Assembly (NCBI RefSeq): GCF_020991365.1
Contig: NZ_JAJLRA010000009.1
Coordinates: 62,001-126,000 of the forward strand
DNA length: 64,000 bases
From: Streptacidiphilus sp. ASG 303
GTDB lineage: Bacteria > Actinomycetota > Actinomycetes > Streptomycetales > Streptomycetaceae
Reading direction: 5' to 3'
Part shown: positions 16,182-25,082 of the stretch, one piece after another
How the letters are laid out: each line of letters starts with the position of its first letter
Numbering within the stretch: position 1 is the stretch's first letter
Made by a program: the position numbers and the translations under genes
Notes under the pieces: model-generated
What the model saw: only the letters and a program-made list of their open reading frames with translations
The model's database searches: none
Told to the model about the DNA's origin: nothing

Positions 16182-17777
16182 TCAGAACCGGGAGAAGGGC
16201 GACTCGAAGAACCACGAGCCGCTGTTGTTCTCCAGGCCCGGGTCGTCGACGACGTTGCCGGAGCCGTTGTCGAGCGAGGCGTCGTCGAAGTACAGCGTGC
16301 CGCCGGAGGTGGAGTCGCTGACCCGCCAGGTCACCTGGCTGTTGCCGCCGGTGCCGACGGTGACGCTGCACTGCGACCAGCTGCTTCCGCCGCCGGTGCA
16401 CCAGGCCTCGCCGAGGCGGGCGCCCCACTGGCCGGCGTCGACCTCCAGGTGGGCGGTGCCGCTGCCCTTGACCCAGATCGAGGCGGTGTAGGTGCTGTTC
16501 TGGCTGACGGAGGGGAACTGGCCGAAGTTGCGCCAGCCGCCGGCCGCGGCCAGCTGCACGCCGTGGCTGCCGTTGCGGGCGTTGCCGCCCCCGCCGGTGC
16601 TGCCGCCGCCGGAGAGGTTCAGGTCGATGTCGGCGGCGTGCGCGTCGTGGAACGCCTTGAGCCTGTCCTTGACGTCGTTCCAGGAGCCGTAGCCGTCGAT
16701 GCCGGAGTAGCTCCAGGCGAAGGAGCCGAGGTAGCCCTCGTTCCAGCTCTCGTTGATCTTGTAGTCCTCGGTGAAGTAGGTGTCGTCCTTGGCCGGCATC
16801 TCGCCGATGATCACGGGCTTGTCGTCGTCGTTGTAGAAGGACGGGCCGCGGTTCTCCCAGGGGGAGAAGTCGTAGCCGTTGCCCTTCTCCCAGTCGTACC
16901 AGTGCACCTGGTAGAAGTCGCTGTAGGCGTAGGGCTTGTCCGCGTCCGGGACCTGGGCCTTCAGCGCGTCGTCGCTCCACCAGTTGCCGACCGTGACGTC
17001 GCCGTGCGCGGCGTTCCACTTGTAGGACGCCGAGCCGGTGGCGTTGACGTACTTGGTGGTGTTGCGGTGCAGCGCGACGACCTGCTGGGCGACGAAGCGC
17101 TGCATGGCGGACAGCTGGATGAGGTTGCGGTCGGTGGGGTAGCTGCTGCCCCACACGTCGGAGGAGCTGACGGCGAACTCGGGCTCGTTGATGACCTCGT
17201 ATCCCAGCAGCGCGGGGTTGGAGTCGTAGCGCCTCGCCATCGGGACCAGGACGTTGTCGATGTACGTCTGGGTCTTGGAGGCGTCGTTGATGAACGGGTC
17301 GCGCACCGGGCGGATCTGCGTCCAGGCGGAGCCGTTGAAGGTCAGCTCCGGCGCCCACAGGGTGAGCAGCACGGCGACGTTGTGGTTCTTCGCCCGGTTC
17401 AGCAGGTCGTCGAGGTTGCTGTAGAAGGTGCTCGACGCGCCCGAGACGGTGTTGTCGGAGGTGAAGGTCGGCGAGCAGCGGCCGTCGACGTGCACCCAGA
17501 AGCGGACGGCGTTCACGCCGTACGTCTGGAGGTCCGAGAACATCGTCTCGAAGCGGTTGGCGTCGTAGTTGCAGCCGAGGTCGGTGCCGAAGGTGGAGGT
17601 CGAGCCCCACGGCGCGTTGACGCCGTTGAGGTAGATGTTCCTGCCGTTGAACCAGATCCGGTTCGGCGCGGCGGCGTGGGCGGTGCCGGCGCCCACGGCG
17701 GTCGAGGCCAGCGCCGTGCAGACGACGGCCAGGGTGAGGAGGATGCGGTGCAGTGCGGTGGACCATGCTCTGCGCAT
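16182..17777 (-). CDS. Secreted GH5-like endo-glycosidase with carbohydrate-binding domain
   Basis: 531 residues. A signal peptide ends near residue 35 (AGTAHAAAPN). Residues ~37-395 form a clan GH-A barrel: INGRNIYLNGVN-type entry, RFWVHVDGR, VAVLLTLWAPEL, the acid/base motif YEVINEPEF and the nucleophile strand KPVIIGEMPAKDD. A Gly/Ser linker (GGGSTGGGGN) leads to a ~120-residue CBM4/9-type domain (SVSQNSTYTASIWVKGSGTAHLEV...). The family reading is GH5-like, plausibly a mannanase or glucanase given the beta-mannosidase and isomerase-like genes nearby; the precise substrate is not visible. Start ATG 17777 has AGGAGCAGCC upstream. It is one of only two exported hydrolases in the cluster and has a shorter paralogue next to it. 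Confidence 0.85.
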   Translation of the reverse strand: MRRAWSTALHRILLTLAVVCTALASTAVGAGTAHAAAPNRIWFNGRNIYLNGVNAPWGSTSTFGTDLGCNYDANRFETMFSDLQTYGVNAVRFWVHVDGRCSPTFTSDNTVSGASSTFYSNLDDLLNRAKNHNVAVLLTLWAPELTFNGSAWTQIRPVRDPFINDASKTQTYIDNVLVPMARRYDSNPALLGYEVINEPEFAVSSSDVWGSSYPTDRNLIQLSAMQRFVAQQVVALHRNTTKYVNATGSASYKWNAAHGDVTVGNWWSDDALKAQVPDADKPYAYSDFYQVHWYDWEKGNGYDFSPWENRGPSFYNDDDKPVIIGEMPAKDDTYFTEDYKINESWNEGYLGSFAWSYSGIDGYGSWNDVKDRLKAFHDAHAADIDLNLSGGGSTGGGGNARNGSHGVQLAAAGGWRNFGQFPSVSQNSTYTASIWVKGSGTAHLEVDAGQWGARLGEAWCTGGGSSWSQCSVTVGTGGNSQVTWRVSDSTSGGTLYFDDASLDNGSGNVVDDPGLENNSGSWFFESPFSRF

Positions 17778-17815
17778 GGCTGCTCCTTCGCGTGCGGCTC
17801 GCGGGGGGGGTGGGA

Positions 17816-17855
17816 CCGGGTGCGGGACCGGCGGGGAACAGGGCCCCGCACCCGG
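17816..17855 (-). terminator. Terminator after the second GH5-like gene
   Basis: Arms 17816-17826 and 17845-17855 pair over 11 bp around an 18-base loop, between the two GH5-like genes. A 26-bp direct repeat (GTGCCGGACGGGGGCCGGGG core) follows at about 17888-17940. Confidence 0.55.
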
Positions 17856-18018
17856 GTTCTGTGCGTGCGTGGTGGTGCGGTGGGAGCCGTGCCGGACGGG
17901 GGCCGGGGCGGAGGCCGTGCCGGACGGGGGCCGGGGACGCGGCGCGGTGCGGCTCCCGGGATGCGCCCGGTCGCGGGCGCCGACGTGCGACGCCCGGGGC
18001 GGGGACGCGGCGGGCGGC

Positions 18019-19284
18019 TCAGCCGCCGGCGGCGGCGTGGCCGTGGGGTCGGTTCAGGTCAAGGTCGACCTCGGCGGGATGGGCGTCGCGGAAGGCCTTG
18101 AGGTCGTCCTTGATGTCGTCCCAGCCGCCGAAGCCGTCGATGGCGTTGTAGCTCCAGAACAGCACGCCGGCGTAGCCGAGGGCGTAGCTGTCGTCGACCT
18201 TGGCCCGGCGGGTGTAGTAGGCGTCGTCGGCGGCCGGGAGCTCGCCGATGACGACGGGCTTGCCGTCGCTGTTGTAGGCGCCGGGGCCGCGGCCGTCCCA
18301 CGGGGAGAAGCTGTAGCCGGTGCCCTTCTCCCAGTCGTACCAGTGGACCTCGTAGAAGTCGCTGTAGGCCCACCTGCGGTCGTGCGGGGGTGTGACGGCC
18401 CTGAGGGCGGCGTCGCTCCACCAGTTGCCCACGGTGGCGTCGATGCCCGAGGCGGCGAGCCACTTGTAGGCGGCGGAGCCGGCGGCGACGACGTCCTGCC
18501 GCGTGTGCCGGTGCAGGGCGACGACCTGCTGGGCGACGAAGCGCTGCAGGGTCTGCAGGGGGACGGTGTCGCGGTCGGCCGGGCCGTGGCTGCCGGCGCC
18601 CCACACGTCGGGCGAGTCGACGGCGAACTCCGGCTCGTTCATGACCTCGTAGCCGAGGAGGGCGGGTTCGTGCCGGTAGCGCTCCGCCATCGGGACGAGG
18701 ACGCGGTCGATGTAGGTCCGCGTCTTCGAGGGATCGGTGATCAGCGAGGTGCGGTGGGGCCGGACCTGCTCCCAGGCGGCGCCGGTGTTGTCCATGTCGG
18801 GCGCCCAGAGGGTGAGCAGTACGGCCACGTCGTGTGCGCGGGCCCGCCGCAGGAAGTCGTCGAGGTCCTCCCAGAAGTGCGGCGGGACGCCGGTGACATC
18901 GCCGTCCGCGTCGAAGACCGGCGAGCAGCGGCCGTCGATGTGCAGCCAGAAGCGGACCGCGTTGACCCCGTACGCCTGCAGGTCGTCGAACATGTTCTCG
19001 AACCTCTGCGGGTCGTAGGCGCAGGCGATGTCGGTGCCGAAGGTGGAGGTCGACCCCCACGGCACGTTGACCCCGTTGAGGTAGACGTAACGGTCGCCGA
19101 CCCGGACGCGGCCTGCGGGCGGTGCGGCGGGGCGGGCGGCCTGCGGCGCGCCGGTGTGCGCGGACCCGGGGGCGGGCGCGGGGGCCGGGGCGGCCAGGGC
19201 GCCGGTCGTGGCGGCCCCGAGGGCGAGGGCTGCGGCGAGGACGGTGCCGGCGCGGAGGGCGGGGCGGGTTCTTGACGGCTTCAC
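18019..19284 (-). CDS. Secreted GH5-like endo-glycosidase, single domain
   Basis: 421 residues, a paralogue of the preceding gene lacking its linker and binding domain. Signal peptide (RAGTVLAAALALGAATTGAL) then an Ala/Pro-rich stretch to about residue 58. The barrel shows YVYLNGVNVPWGSTSTFGTD, RFWLHIDGRCSPVF, the acid/base motif YEVMNEPEF and the nucleophile strand KPVVIGELPAADD. Large blocks (NPWGSTSTFGTD-, VPMAxRY-, FVAQQVVALHR-like) are shared with its neighbour, so the pair arose by tandem duplication. Start ATG 19284 has CGGAGGAACGCC upstream. Likely acts outside the cell on the same polymer class. Confidence 0.85.
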   Translation of the reverse strand: MKPSRTRPALRAGTVLAAALALGAATTGALAAPAPAPAPGSAHTGAPQAARPAAPPAGRVRVGDRYVYLNGVNVPWGSTSTFGTDIACAYDPQRFENMFDDLQAYGVNAVRFWLHIDGRCSPVFDADGDVTGVPPHFWEDLDDFLRRARAHDVAVLLTLWAPDMDNTGAAWEQVRPHRTSLITDPSKTRTYIDRVLVPMAERYRHEPALLGYEVMNEPEFAVDSPDVWGAGSHGPADRDTVPLQTLQRFVAQQVVALHRHTRQDVVAAGSAAYKWLAASGIDATVGNWWSDAALRAVTPPHDRRWAYSDFYEVHWYDWEKGTGYSFSPWDGRGPGAYNSDGKPVVIGELPAADDAYYTRRAKVDDSYALGYAGVLFWSYNAIDGFGGWDDIKDDLKAFRDAHPAEVDLDLNRPHGHAAAGG

Positions 19285-19346
19285 GGGGCGTTCCTCCGGG
19301 AGGCGGGCGGGGTGGGGGCCGTGCGTCGTGGGTGGCGCTGTCCGCG

Positions 19347-19472
19347 GGAGTGGTGCCGTTCAGGGGGTGGTTCCGTTCCGGGAGTGGTGCTGTTCAAAGG
19401 CGTGGTGCCGCTCAGGGGGTGGTGCCGCTCAGGGGGTGGTGCCGCTCGGAGGCGTGGTGCCGCTCGGGGAGG
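19347..19472. repeat. Degenerate 18-bp tandem repeat, about seven units
   Basis: Units of the form GTGGTGCCGCTCAGGGGG repeat with substitutions between the CE7 and GH5-like genes, about 65-190 bp upstream of the GH5-like start. It may lie in that gene's promoter region. Confidence 0.7.
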
Positions 19473-19563
19473 CGGACCCGTCGCTGGGCGGGTCCGCCCG
19501 TCCGGTGCACGGGTGCGCCTCCCCTGCTCCGGCCAGGCGGCCGGGCGGCGGCCGGGCGCGGGG

Positions 19564-20532
19564 CTAGCCCAGGACGCGGGCGAGCCAGTCCAGGTGCTCG
19601 CCGGTCTGGTGTGCGGCCCCTCCGTCGTGCCCGTTGTAGGTCCACACGCAGATGTCCTTGTCGGTCCCCGCCCAGTGGTTGTAGGCGGCGAAGACCGTGG
19701 ACGGCGGGCAGACCGCGTCCATCAGGCCCACCGAGAACATCGCGGGGGCGTCGGCGCGCGCGGCGAAGTTGATCCCGTCCAGGTAGGACAGGGTGTGGAA
19801 GGTCTCCTCGACCCGGTCGCGCCGGTAGCGCAGGTAGTCGGCGATCTCGCGGTAGGGGTACTCGTCGGTGATCTCGGTGGCGCGGCGGTAGCCGCACAGG
19901 AACGGCACGTCGACCAGGGCGCCGGCCAGGCCCTCGGACAGGCCTGCGGCGGCCAGCGCGATGCCGCCGCCCTGGCTGCCGCCCTTGACCACGATCCGCT
20001 CCGGGTCCACGGCGTCGAGCGTCCTGGCGGTGTCCACGGCCCGCACGGCGTCGGTGAAGAGCCGCCGGTAGTAGTGGGTGTGGGGGCTGCGGATGCCCCG
20101 GGTGGTGAAGCCGCCCACCTGGGGGCTGCCGTCGTGCCCGAGGTCGGGGGTGTCGGCGCTGCCGTAGTGGCTGCTCTGGCCGCGGCTGTCCATGATCAGG
20201 TGCGCGTATCCGGCGGCCGGCCAGAGCTTCATGTCGTACGCCGGACCGCGGCCGCCGCCGTAGCCGAGGTACTCCACGATGCACGGCAGCGGGCCGCCGT
20301 GCCCGCGGGGCAGCCACAGCCAGGCCTTGACGGACTGGCCGGCGAATCCGGTGAAGGTGACGTCGAAGACGTCGGCCATGGTGAGGCGGGTCGCGACGGG
20401 GTCGAGGACGGCGGGCCGCGCCGCGGCGCGGGCCTCGTCCAGGGTCGCCTTCCAGAAGGCGTCGAAGTCCTCGGGCTCGGTGCGCGCGGGGCGGTAGGCG
20501 CGCAGTTCGTCGAGGGGCATGTCCACGTACAT
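19564..20532 (-). CDS. CE7-family acetyl esterase (acetyl xylan / cephalosporin C deacetylase type)
   Basis: 322 residues from ATG 20532 (MYVDMPLDELRAYRP), chosen over an upstream in-frame ATG because it matches the typical CE7 start. No signal peptide, so cytoplasmic. CE7 landmarks are present: the RGQ motif in MDSRGQSSHYG, the nucleophile elbow VVKGGSQGGGIALAAAGL, the acid region FSVGLMDAVCPPST and the histidine in YNGHDGG. Family members remove acetyl groups from short acetylated xylo-oligosaccharides and other acetyl esters. Position among oligosaccharide hydrolases suggests it deacetylates imported oligomers. It has its own upstream region with operator-like palindromes. Confidence 0.88.
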   Translation of the reverse strand: MYVDMPLDELRAYRPARTEPEDFDAFWKATLDEARAAARPAVLDPVATRLTMADVFDVTFTGFAGQSVKAWLWLPRGHGGPLPCIVEYLGYGGGRGPAYDMKLWPAAGYAHLIMDSRGQSSHYGSADTPDLGHDGSPQVGGFTTRGIRSPHTHYYRRLFTDAVRAVDTARTLDAVDPERIVVKGGSQGGGIALAAAGLSEGLAGALVDVPFLCGYRRATEITDEYPYREIADYLRYRRDRVEETFHTLSYLDGINFAARADAPAMFSVGLMDAVCPPSTVFAAYNHWAGTDKDICVWTYNGHDGGAAHQTGEHLDWLARVLG

Positions 20533-20585
20533 GGGGGTTCCACTTCCGTACGGCGGGTGGGGCACCGGATGACCGGGAGCTCTGA

Positions 20586-20604
20586 CACTGAACCAGTTAC
20601 ACGC
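20586..20604. promoter_or_regulatory. Candidate LacI-family operator upstream of the CE7 gene
   Basis: CACTGAACCAGTTACACGC agrees at 13 of 19 positions with 36770-36788 upstream of the ABC transporter, and AxTTACACGCATC recurs at 36531-36543. On the minus strand TTGACG lies 17 bp before TTCAGT, so the element would overlap a promoter of the CE7 gene. A 12-bp perfect palindrome, GCGCTTAAGCGC, sits at 20711-20722. Confidence 0.4.
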
Positions 20605-20736
20605 ATCACCGTCAACGGGTTCGGCAAGGGAGAAAGAGCCGACTCCCCGAACGGGAAAGGCTTCTGACTTGTTCTCATGCCGTTCTTCTGACGCAAGCCC
20701 GTCAACTTACGCGCTTAAGCGCAGGAGGACGCGGTG

Positions 20737-22524
20737 TCAGCCGCCGGCCGGGCCCCCTCCCCCGCCCGGGGCGGCGGCGCGGACGTGGGCACGGACCACC
20801 CGGACCGGCTCCGGGCCCACGGCGCGGAGCCGGTAGGGCCCGCACGCCGCGGGGACCACCAGGGTCTCGGCGTAGGCCAGCGTCGTCCGGGCCGCCGCCG
20901 TCTCGACCGCCGCCCCCCGGCCCCCGACGACGGTGAGGACGTGGAAGCGTCCCCCGGTGCCGGTCCCGGCGACGGCACCGGGGTCGAGCTCGAGGCGGTG
21001 CACGTCGAAGAACATGTCGGGGTGCTCCCCGAGCACGCTCTCGCTCCAGCCCGGCCCGCCGCCCACCGGGCGCGGCTCGGGGACGAGGGTGCGGCCCACC
21101 GCGTCCCCGTTGCGGCCGCGGTCCAGGTTGCGGAAGGCGTGCCCGACGTGGACCGGGCGCCGCCGGCCGGAGCCGTCGGCGCGCAGCCAGTCGTAGAAGC
21201 GCAGCGAGTACAGGTAGGGGGTGGCGCTGATCTCCAGCACGACGTTGCCCTCGCCGCTCCCGTGGGGCGTGCCCGCCGGGACGAGGTACAGCTGGTGCGG
21301 CACGGCGGGGAAGGTCTGCACGTGGCGGGTGACGTCGAAGGGCGTCCCGTGGTCGTGGGCGTCCGCCGCCTCCCGGTGGAAGCGTTCGACGTCCACGTCG
21401 CCGCGCAGCCCGAGGAAGACCCGGCTGCCGCCGCCGGCGGCCATCATGTAGTAGGTCTCGTGCTGGGTGTAGGGCCAGCCGAAGACCTTCCGCATGTAGT
21501 CGCTCTGCGGATGGCAGTGGACCGAGAGGTTGCCGCCGCCGACGGTGTCGAGGTAGTCGAAGCGGATCGGGAAGGACGTGCCGAACTCCCGGTGCACCTC
21601 GGCGCCGAGCACCGCCTCGGGGTGGCGGGCGACGAGGGCCTGGAAGGGGACCTCGACCGCGTCCCGCGCGTCCTCGCCGATCAGTACGCCGCTCTCGGGC
21701 GCGATGAGCTCGTAGCCCAGGGCGGTGTTCTCCTGGCCGGGCGCCATGCCGAGCCGGTCCCGGCCCCAGTGGCCGCCCCAAGGGGCGGTGCTGAAGGTCG
21801 GCCGGGTGCGGACGGGACGGCCCGACAGGGTGCGGAGGGTGGCCCGCAGCGCGGCGCCGTCGAGCACGGCGGGGCGTTCGGGGTCCTGGCCGTCGATCCA
21901 CCAGTCGAGGCGGTCCAGCAGGCCGTCGCGGTGGGCGTCGAGCAGCGGCCAGTCGGTGTAGAGGAGCCGCCTGGCCGAGGCCGCCGGTCCGGCCCCGCGC
22001 CCGCCGACGTGCCGGACGCGGGGGGCGGCGGAGGCGGTGGAGGCGGCGGAGACACCGGCGGCCTCGGCGGCGACGGCGGCCTCGGCGTGGCGCTTGGGCA
22101 GGTCGAGGTACCAGAGCACGTCGTGCCGGGAGAGCGCGGCGCCGGGGCCCACGACGGCGGTGACGCCGCCGGAGGGGGCGGCCTCGACCGGCCGGTCGAC
22201 GAGGTCGCGCAGCGCGAGGGCGGGCAGCGCCTCGAAGTGGGGGTCGTCCCGCAGCCCGGGCGAGGACGTCCGTTCGACGACCTCCTCCCAGGGGGCCATG
22301 CCGTCCACGGCGTGCAGCACCCGCAGCTCCAGGCCCCGCCGTCCCAGGACGGCGGCGAGTGCCGCGGCCAGCTCGTCCCAGGGGGCGACCGCCGTGCCGT
22401 CCACGGCGACGACGCTCCCCGCGGTGAGCCCGGCGGCCGGGACGTCCCAGCCGCGGCGGACGGCTCCGCCCGTCGGCGGGTGGAGGGGGTCGGGATCGTA
22501 GGGGCGCACGGCGGCGGTGCCCAT
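20737..22524 (-). CDS. Class I mannose-6-phosphate isomerase-like protein
   Basis: 595 residues, longer than ordinary ManA (about 400). The C-terminal two thirds show the type I phosphomannose isomerase cupin features: TFSTAPWGGHWGRDRL, the metal-site segment NLSVHCHPQSDYMRKVFGWP with QHETYYMM, and LVPAGTPHGSGEGN. The N-terminal ~200 residues (VVAVDGTAVAPWDELAAAL...) resemble a nucleoside-kinase-like region without a clear P-loop. It could isomerise mannose-6-phosphate from the beta-mannosidase and alpha-mannosidase products, or be a divergent sugar isomerase. Its ATG shares one base with the stop of the GH2 gene (TGATG), so coupled translation is expected. Confidence 0.8.
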   Translation of the reverse strand: MGTAAVRPYDPDPLHPPTGGAVRRGWDVPAAGLTAGSVVAVDGTAVAPWDELAAALAAVLGRRGLELRVLHAVDGMAPWEEVVERTSSPGLRDDPHFEALPALALRDLVDRPVEAAPSGGVTAVVGPGAALSRHDVLWYLDLPKRHAEAAVAAEAAGVSAASTASAAPRVRHVGGRGAGPAASARRLLYTDWPLLDAHRDGLLDRLDWWIDGQDPERPAVLDGAALRATLRTLSGRPVRTRPTFSTAPWGGHWGRDRLGMAPGQENTALGYELIAPESGVLIGEDARDAVEVPFQALVARHPEAVLGAEVHREFGTSFPIRFDYLDTVGGGNLSVHCHPQSDYMRKVFGWPYTQHETYYMMAAGGGSRVFLGLRGDVDVERFHREAADAHDHGTPFDVTRHVQTFPAVPHQLYLVPAGTPHGSGEGNVVLEISATPYLYSLRFYDWLRADGSGRRRPVHVGHAFRNLDRGRNGDAVGRTLVPEPRPVGGGPGWSESVLGEHPDMFFDVHRLELDPGAVAGTGTGGRFHVLTVVGGRGAAVETAAARTTLAYAETLVVPAACGPYRLRAVGPEPVRVVRAHVRAAAPGGGGGPAGG

Positions 22525-25082
22525 CAGCTCCCCTCCCCGGGCCCGTCGGACGGCGCGGGCGTATGCCCGGGGGACGGCGCCGGCGTGTCCAGGTCGTTGA
22601 CGCAGCGCAGGACCAGCGGGTGCCGCCAGCGGGGGTCGTCGGCGCGGGCGGCGGTGCGCACCGCGAAGACGTGCCGCTCGCCGGGGAGCAGGGTGACCAT
22701 CTGCTCGTCCACCCGGGCGTCGGCGGACACCCGGTCGGCGCAGAGCACGAGGTCGCGCAGCAGGCTCCCGGCGGTGACCGCGACGTCGACGCCGGTGCCG
22801 TCGGCGCGGTCGGTGACGTCGGCGGCGAGCCGCGGGAACGGCAGGGCGGCGGCGATGTCCTCGCAGGTCAGGTCGCGGGCCAGGATGTCCCGCCCGGCGC
22901 GCACGGTGATCACGAGGGGTTCCGCGGCGCCGCCCGGCGCGGTGGCGGGCAGGTCGACCGGGAGGGTCAGCCGCCCGCCCGGGGCGAGGTCGAGGCGGTG
23001 CCGGGCGGTGGCGCGCTCCACGCCGTCCGGGGTGTGCAGCTGCACGTCCAGGACGGCCTCCCAGCGGTCCGTGCCGTGGTTGACCAGGTGGACGGCGGGC
23101 CGCCGTCCGTGGGCGCGGGCGATCGCCGCGAGCCGGGGCCGGTGGGCGCGCCGCACGGCGTACCAGAGCAGTTTGCGCCGGCCGTCGCCGTCGACCGCGG
23201 ACCAGGAGCTGACGGGCCAGCAGTCGTTGAGCTGCCAGACGACGGTGCCGGTGCAGCGCGGCCACTCGGAGCGGAAGTGCTCGATGCCGAACCGGACGGC
23301 GCGGGCCTGGTTGAGCTGGGCGAGGTAGATCCAGTCGGCGAGTTCGACGGCGGGGTCGCCGCGGCGGGGCGCGGGCAGGTGGGGGCGCATGCCGTCCCGG
23401 AGCTTGCGGCTGCCGCCGTCGGCCTTCTGGTGGGCCTCGGCGACGGGGCCGTCCGGGCGCGGCGGGCCGTCGTCGATCGCGCGCTCGACGGTGGGCAGGC
23501 AGGCCGGGCCCTGGAAGCCGAACTCGGCGACGAAGCGGGGGTGGCGTTCGGCGTAGGCGCGGTAGTCGCGCTCGTTCCAGACGTCCCAGACGTGGATCGG
23601 CCCGTGCCGCTCGTCGTTGGGATGGATCGCGGGGTCGCCGGACCAGGGGCTGCCCGGCCAGTACGGGCGGGTGGGGTCGAGCTCGGCGACGACGGCCGGC
23701 AGCAGCCCGGTGTAGTAGCCGAGGCCCCAGGCCCGGTCGCCGAGGGCCTCCTGCCAGCCCCAGTCGGCGTGGCCCCAGATGTTCTCGTTGTTGCCGTTCC
23801 ACAGCACGAGGCTCGGGTGGGGGGCGAGACGGGCGACGTTGTCCCGGGCCTCGGCGAGCACCTCGCCCCGCAGCGGCTCGTCCTCGCTGTAGGCCGCGCA
23901 GGCGAAGAGGAAGTCCTGCCAGACCAGCAGGCCGCGTTCGTCGCACAGGTCGTAGAAGTCGTCCTTCTCGTAGATGCCGCCGCCCCACACGCGCACCAGG
24001 TTGACGCCCGCCTCGACGGCGTCGTCGAGGCTGCGGGCGTAGCGGTCGCGGTCGACGCGGGAGACGAAGCAGTCGTCGGGGATCCAGTTGACGCCGCGGA
24101 CGGGGACCAGGGTGCCGTTGACCCAGAACTCGAAGGGGGTGCCGTCGGCGTCCGGGACGGTGTTGAGCTCCGCGGTGCGGAAGCCGATCCGGCGCTGCCA
24201 GCGGCCGGCGTCCGCGCCGTCGGCGTCGGTGAGGGCGACCCGCAGGTCGTACAGCGGCTGGCCGCCCAGGCCGGTCGGCCACCACAGGTCGACGCCGGCG
24301 ACGGGGAGGACGACCTCCGCGCGGTCGGTGCCGGCCGCGATCTCGTGCACGGCCTCGGCGCCGGCCGCCGCGACGGTCAGCCGCAGCGGGCCGGGCGGCC
24401 GCGCGGGGTCGCGGCGCACGTCGGCGACGACGGTGACGGTCGCCGGGTGGGCGGGGTCGGCGTGGTCGACCCGCACGAGCGGGCGGACGGCGTCGAGCCG
24501 GGCTCCGGTCCAGGTCAGCAGTTCGGCGGGCTTCCAGATGCCGGCGGTGACGAGGGTCGGCCCCCAGTCCCAGCCGAAGTTGGCGGCCATCTTGCGGACG
24601 TGGTTGAACGGCTCGTCGTAGGCGGCGGGGAACTCGCCGGTCTTCTCGCGGGCCGCGTCGGTGTGGTCGTAGACGCTGGAGAACACGACGGCGAGCTCGT
24701 TCGCGCCGGGCGCGACCAGGTCGGTGACGTCGACCGTGTACGTCCGGTGCATGTTCTCGGTGCGGGCCGCGCTGCGGCCGTTGACCAGGATCTCCGCGAC
24801 GGTGTCCAGGCCCTCGAAGCGCAGCTCGTGCCGGGCCCCCGGGACATCGGGGAGCACGAAGGCGGTGCGGTAGCGCCAGGCCGAGCGGCCGATCCAGTGC
24901 TGGAGCTGCTCGTTGAGGCCGACGTACGGGTCGGCCAGCAGCCCGGCGGCCAGCAGGTCGGTGTGGACGCAGCCGGGGACCTCGGCGGGCACGCTGAGGC
25001 CGTGCAGCTCCTCGGGCGTGCTCTCGTGCGGGGTGAGCAGGGTGAGGGTCCAGCCGGTGTCGAGCGGGGTGCGCGTCAGCAT
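22524..25082 (-). CDS. GH2 beta-mannosidase, intracellular
   Basis: 852 residues. Standard GH2 architecture: jelly-roll sugar-binding domain (residues ~1-200, MHRTYTVDVTDLV), immunoglobulin-like domain, and barrel with VRGVNWIPDDCFVSRV, NLVRVWGGGIYEKDDFYDLC, the acid/base motif LWNGNNENIWG and a later FVAEFGFQG carrying the nucleophile Glu. WDWGPTLVTAGIWKP is diagnostic of beta-mannosidases within GH2. It releases mannose from manno-oligosaccharides. ATG 25082 has ACAGGAGCC upstream and overlaps the GH78 gene by 7 bp. No signal peptide. Confidence 0.92.
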   Translation of the reverse strand: MLTRTPLDTGWTLTLLTPHESTPEELHGLSVPAEVPGCVHTDLLAAGLLADPYVGLNEQLQHWIGRSAWRYRTAFVLPDVPGARHELRFEGLDTVAEILVNGRSAARTENMHRTYTVDVTDLVAPGANELAVVFSSVYDHTDAAREKTGEFPAAYDEPFNHVRKMAANFGWDWGPTLVTAGIWKPAELLTWTGARLDAVRPLVRVDHADPAHPATVTVVADVRRDPARPPGPLRLTVAAAGAEAVHEIAAGTDRAEVVLPVAGVDLWWPTGLGGQPLYDLRVALTDADGADAGRWQRRIGFRTAELNTVPDADGTPFEFWVNGTLVPVRGVNWIPDDCFVSRVDRDRYARSLDDAVEAGVNLVRVWGGGIYEKDDFYDLCDERGLLVWQDFLFACAAYSEDEPLRGEVLAEARDNVARLAPHPSLVLWNGNNENIWGHADWGWQEALGDRAWGLGYYTGLLPAVVAELDPTRPYWPGSPWSGDPAIHPNDERHGPIHVWDVWNERDYRAYAERHPRFVAEFGFQGPACLPTVERAIDDGPPRPDGPVAEAHQKADGGSRKLRDGMRPHLPAPRRGDPAVELADWIYLAQLNQARAVRFGIEHFRSEWPRCTGTVVWQLNDCWPVSSWSAVDGDGRRKLLWYAVRRAHRPRLAAIARAHGRRPAVHLVNHGTDRWEAVLDVQLHTPDGVERATARHRLDLAPGGRLTLPVDLPATAPGGAAEPLVITVRAGRDILARDLTCEDIAAALPFPRLAADVTDRADGTGVDVAVTAGSLLRDLVLCADRVSADARVDEQMVTLLPGERHVFAVRTAARADDPRWRHPLVLRCVNDLDTPAPSPGHTPAPSDGPGEGS

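Noticed and set aside
20737-24285. Single giant frame joining the isomerase-like and GH2 regions
   Set aside because: Only its 3' half is protein-like; the GH2 gene occupies a different frame with a clean TGATG junction.
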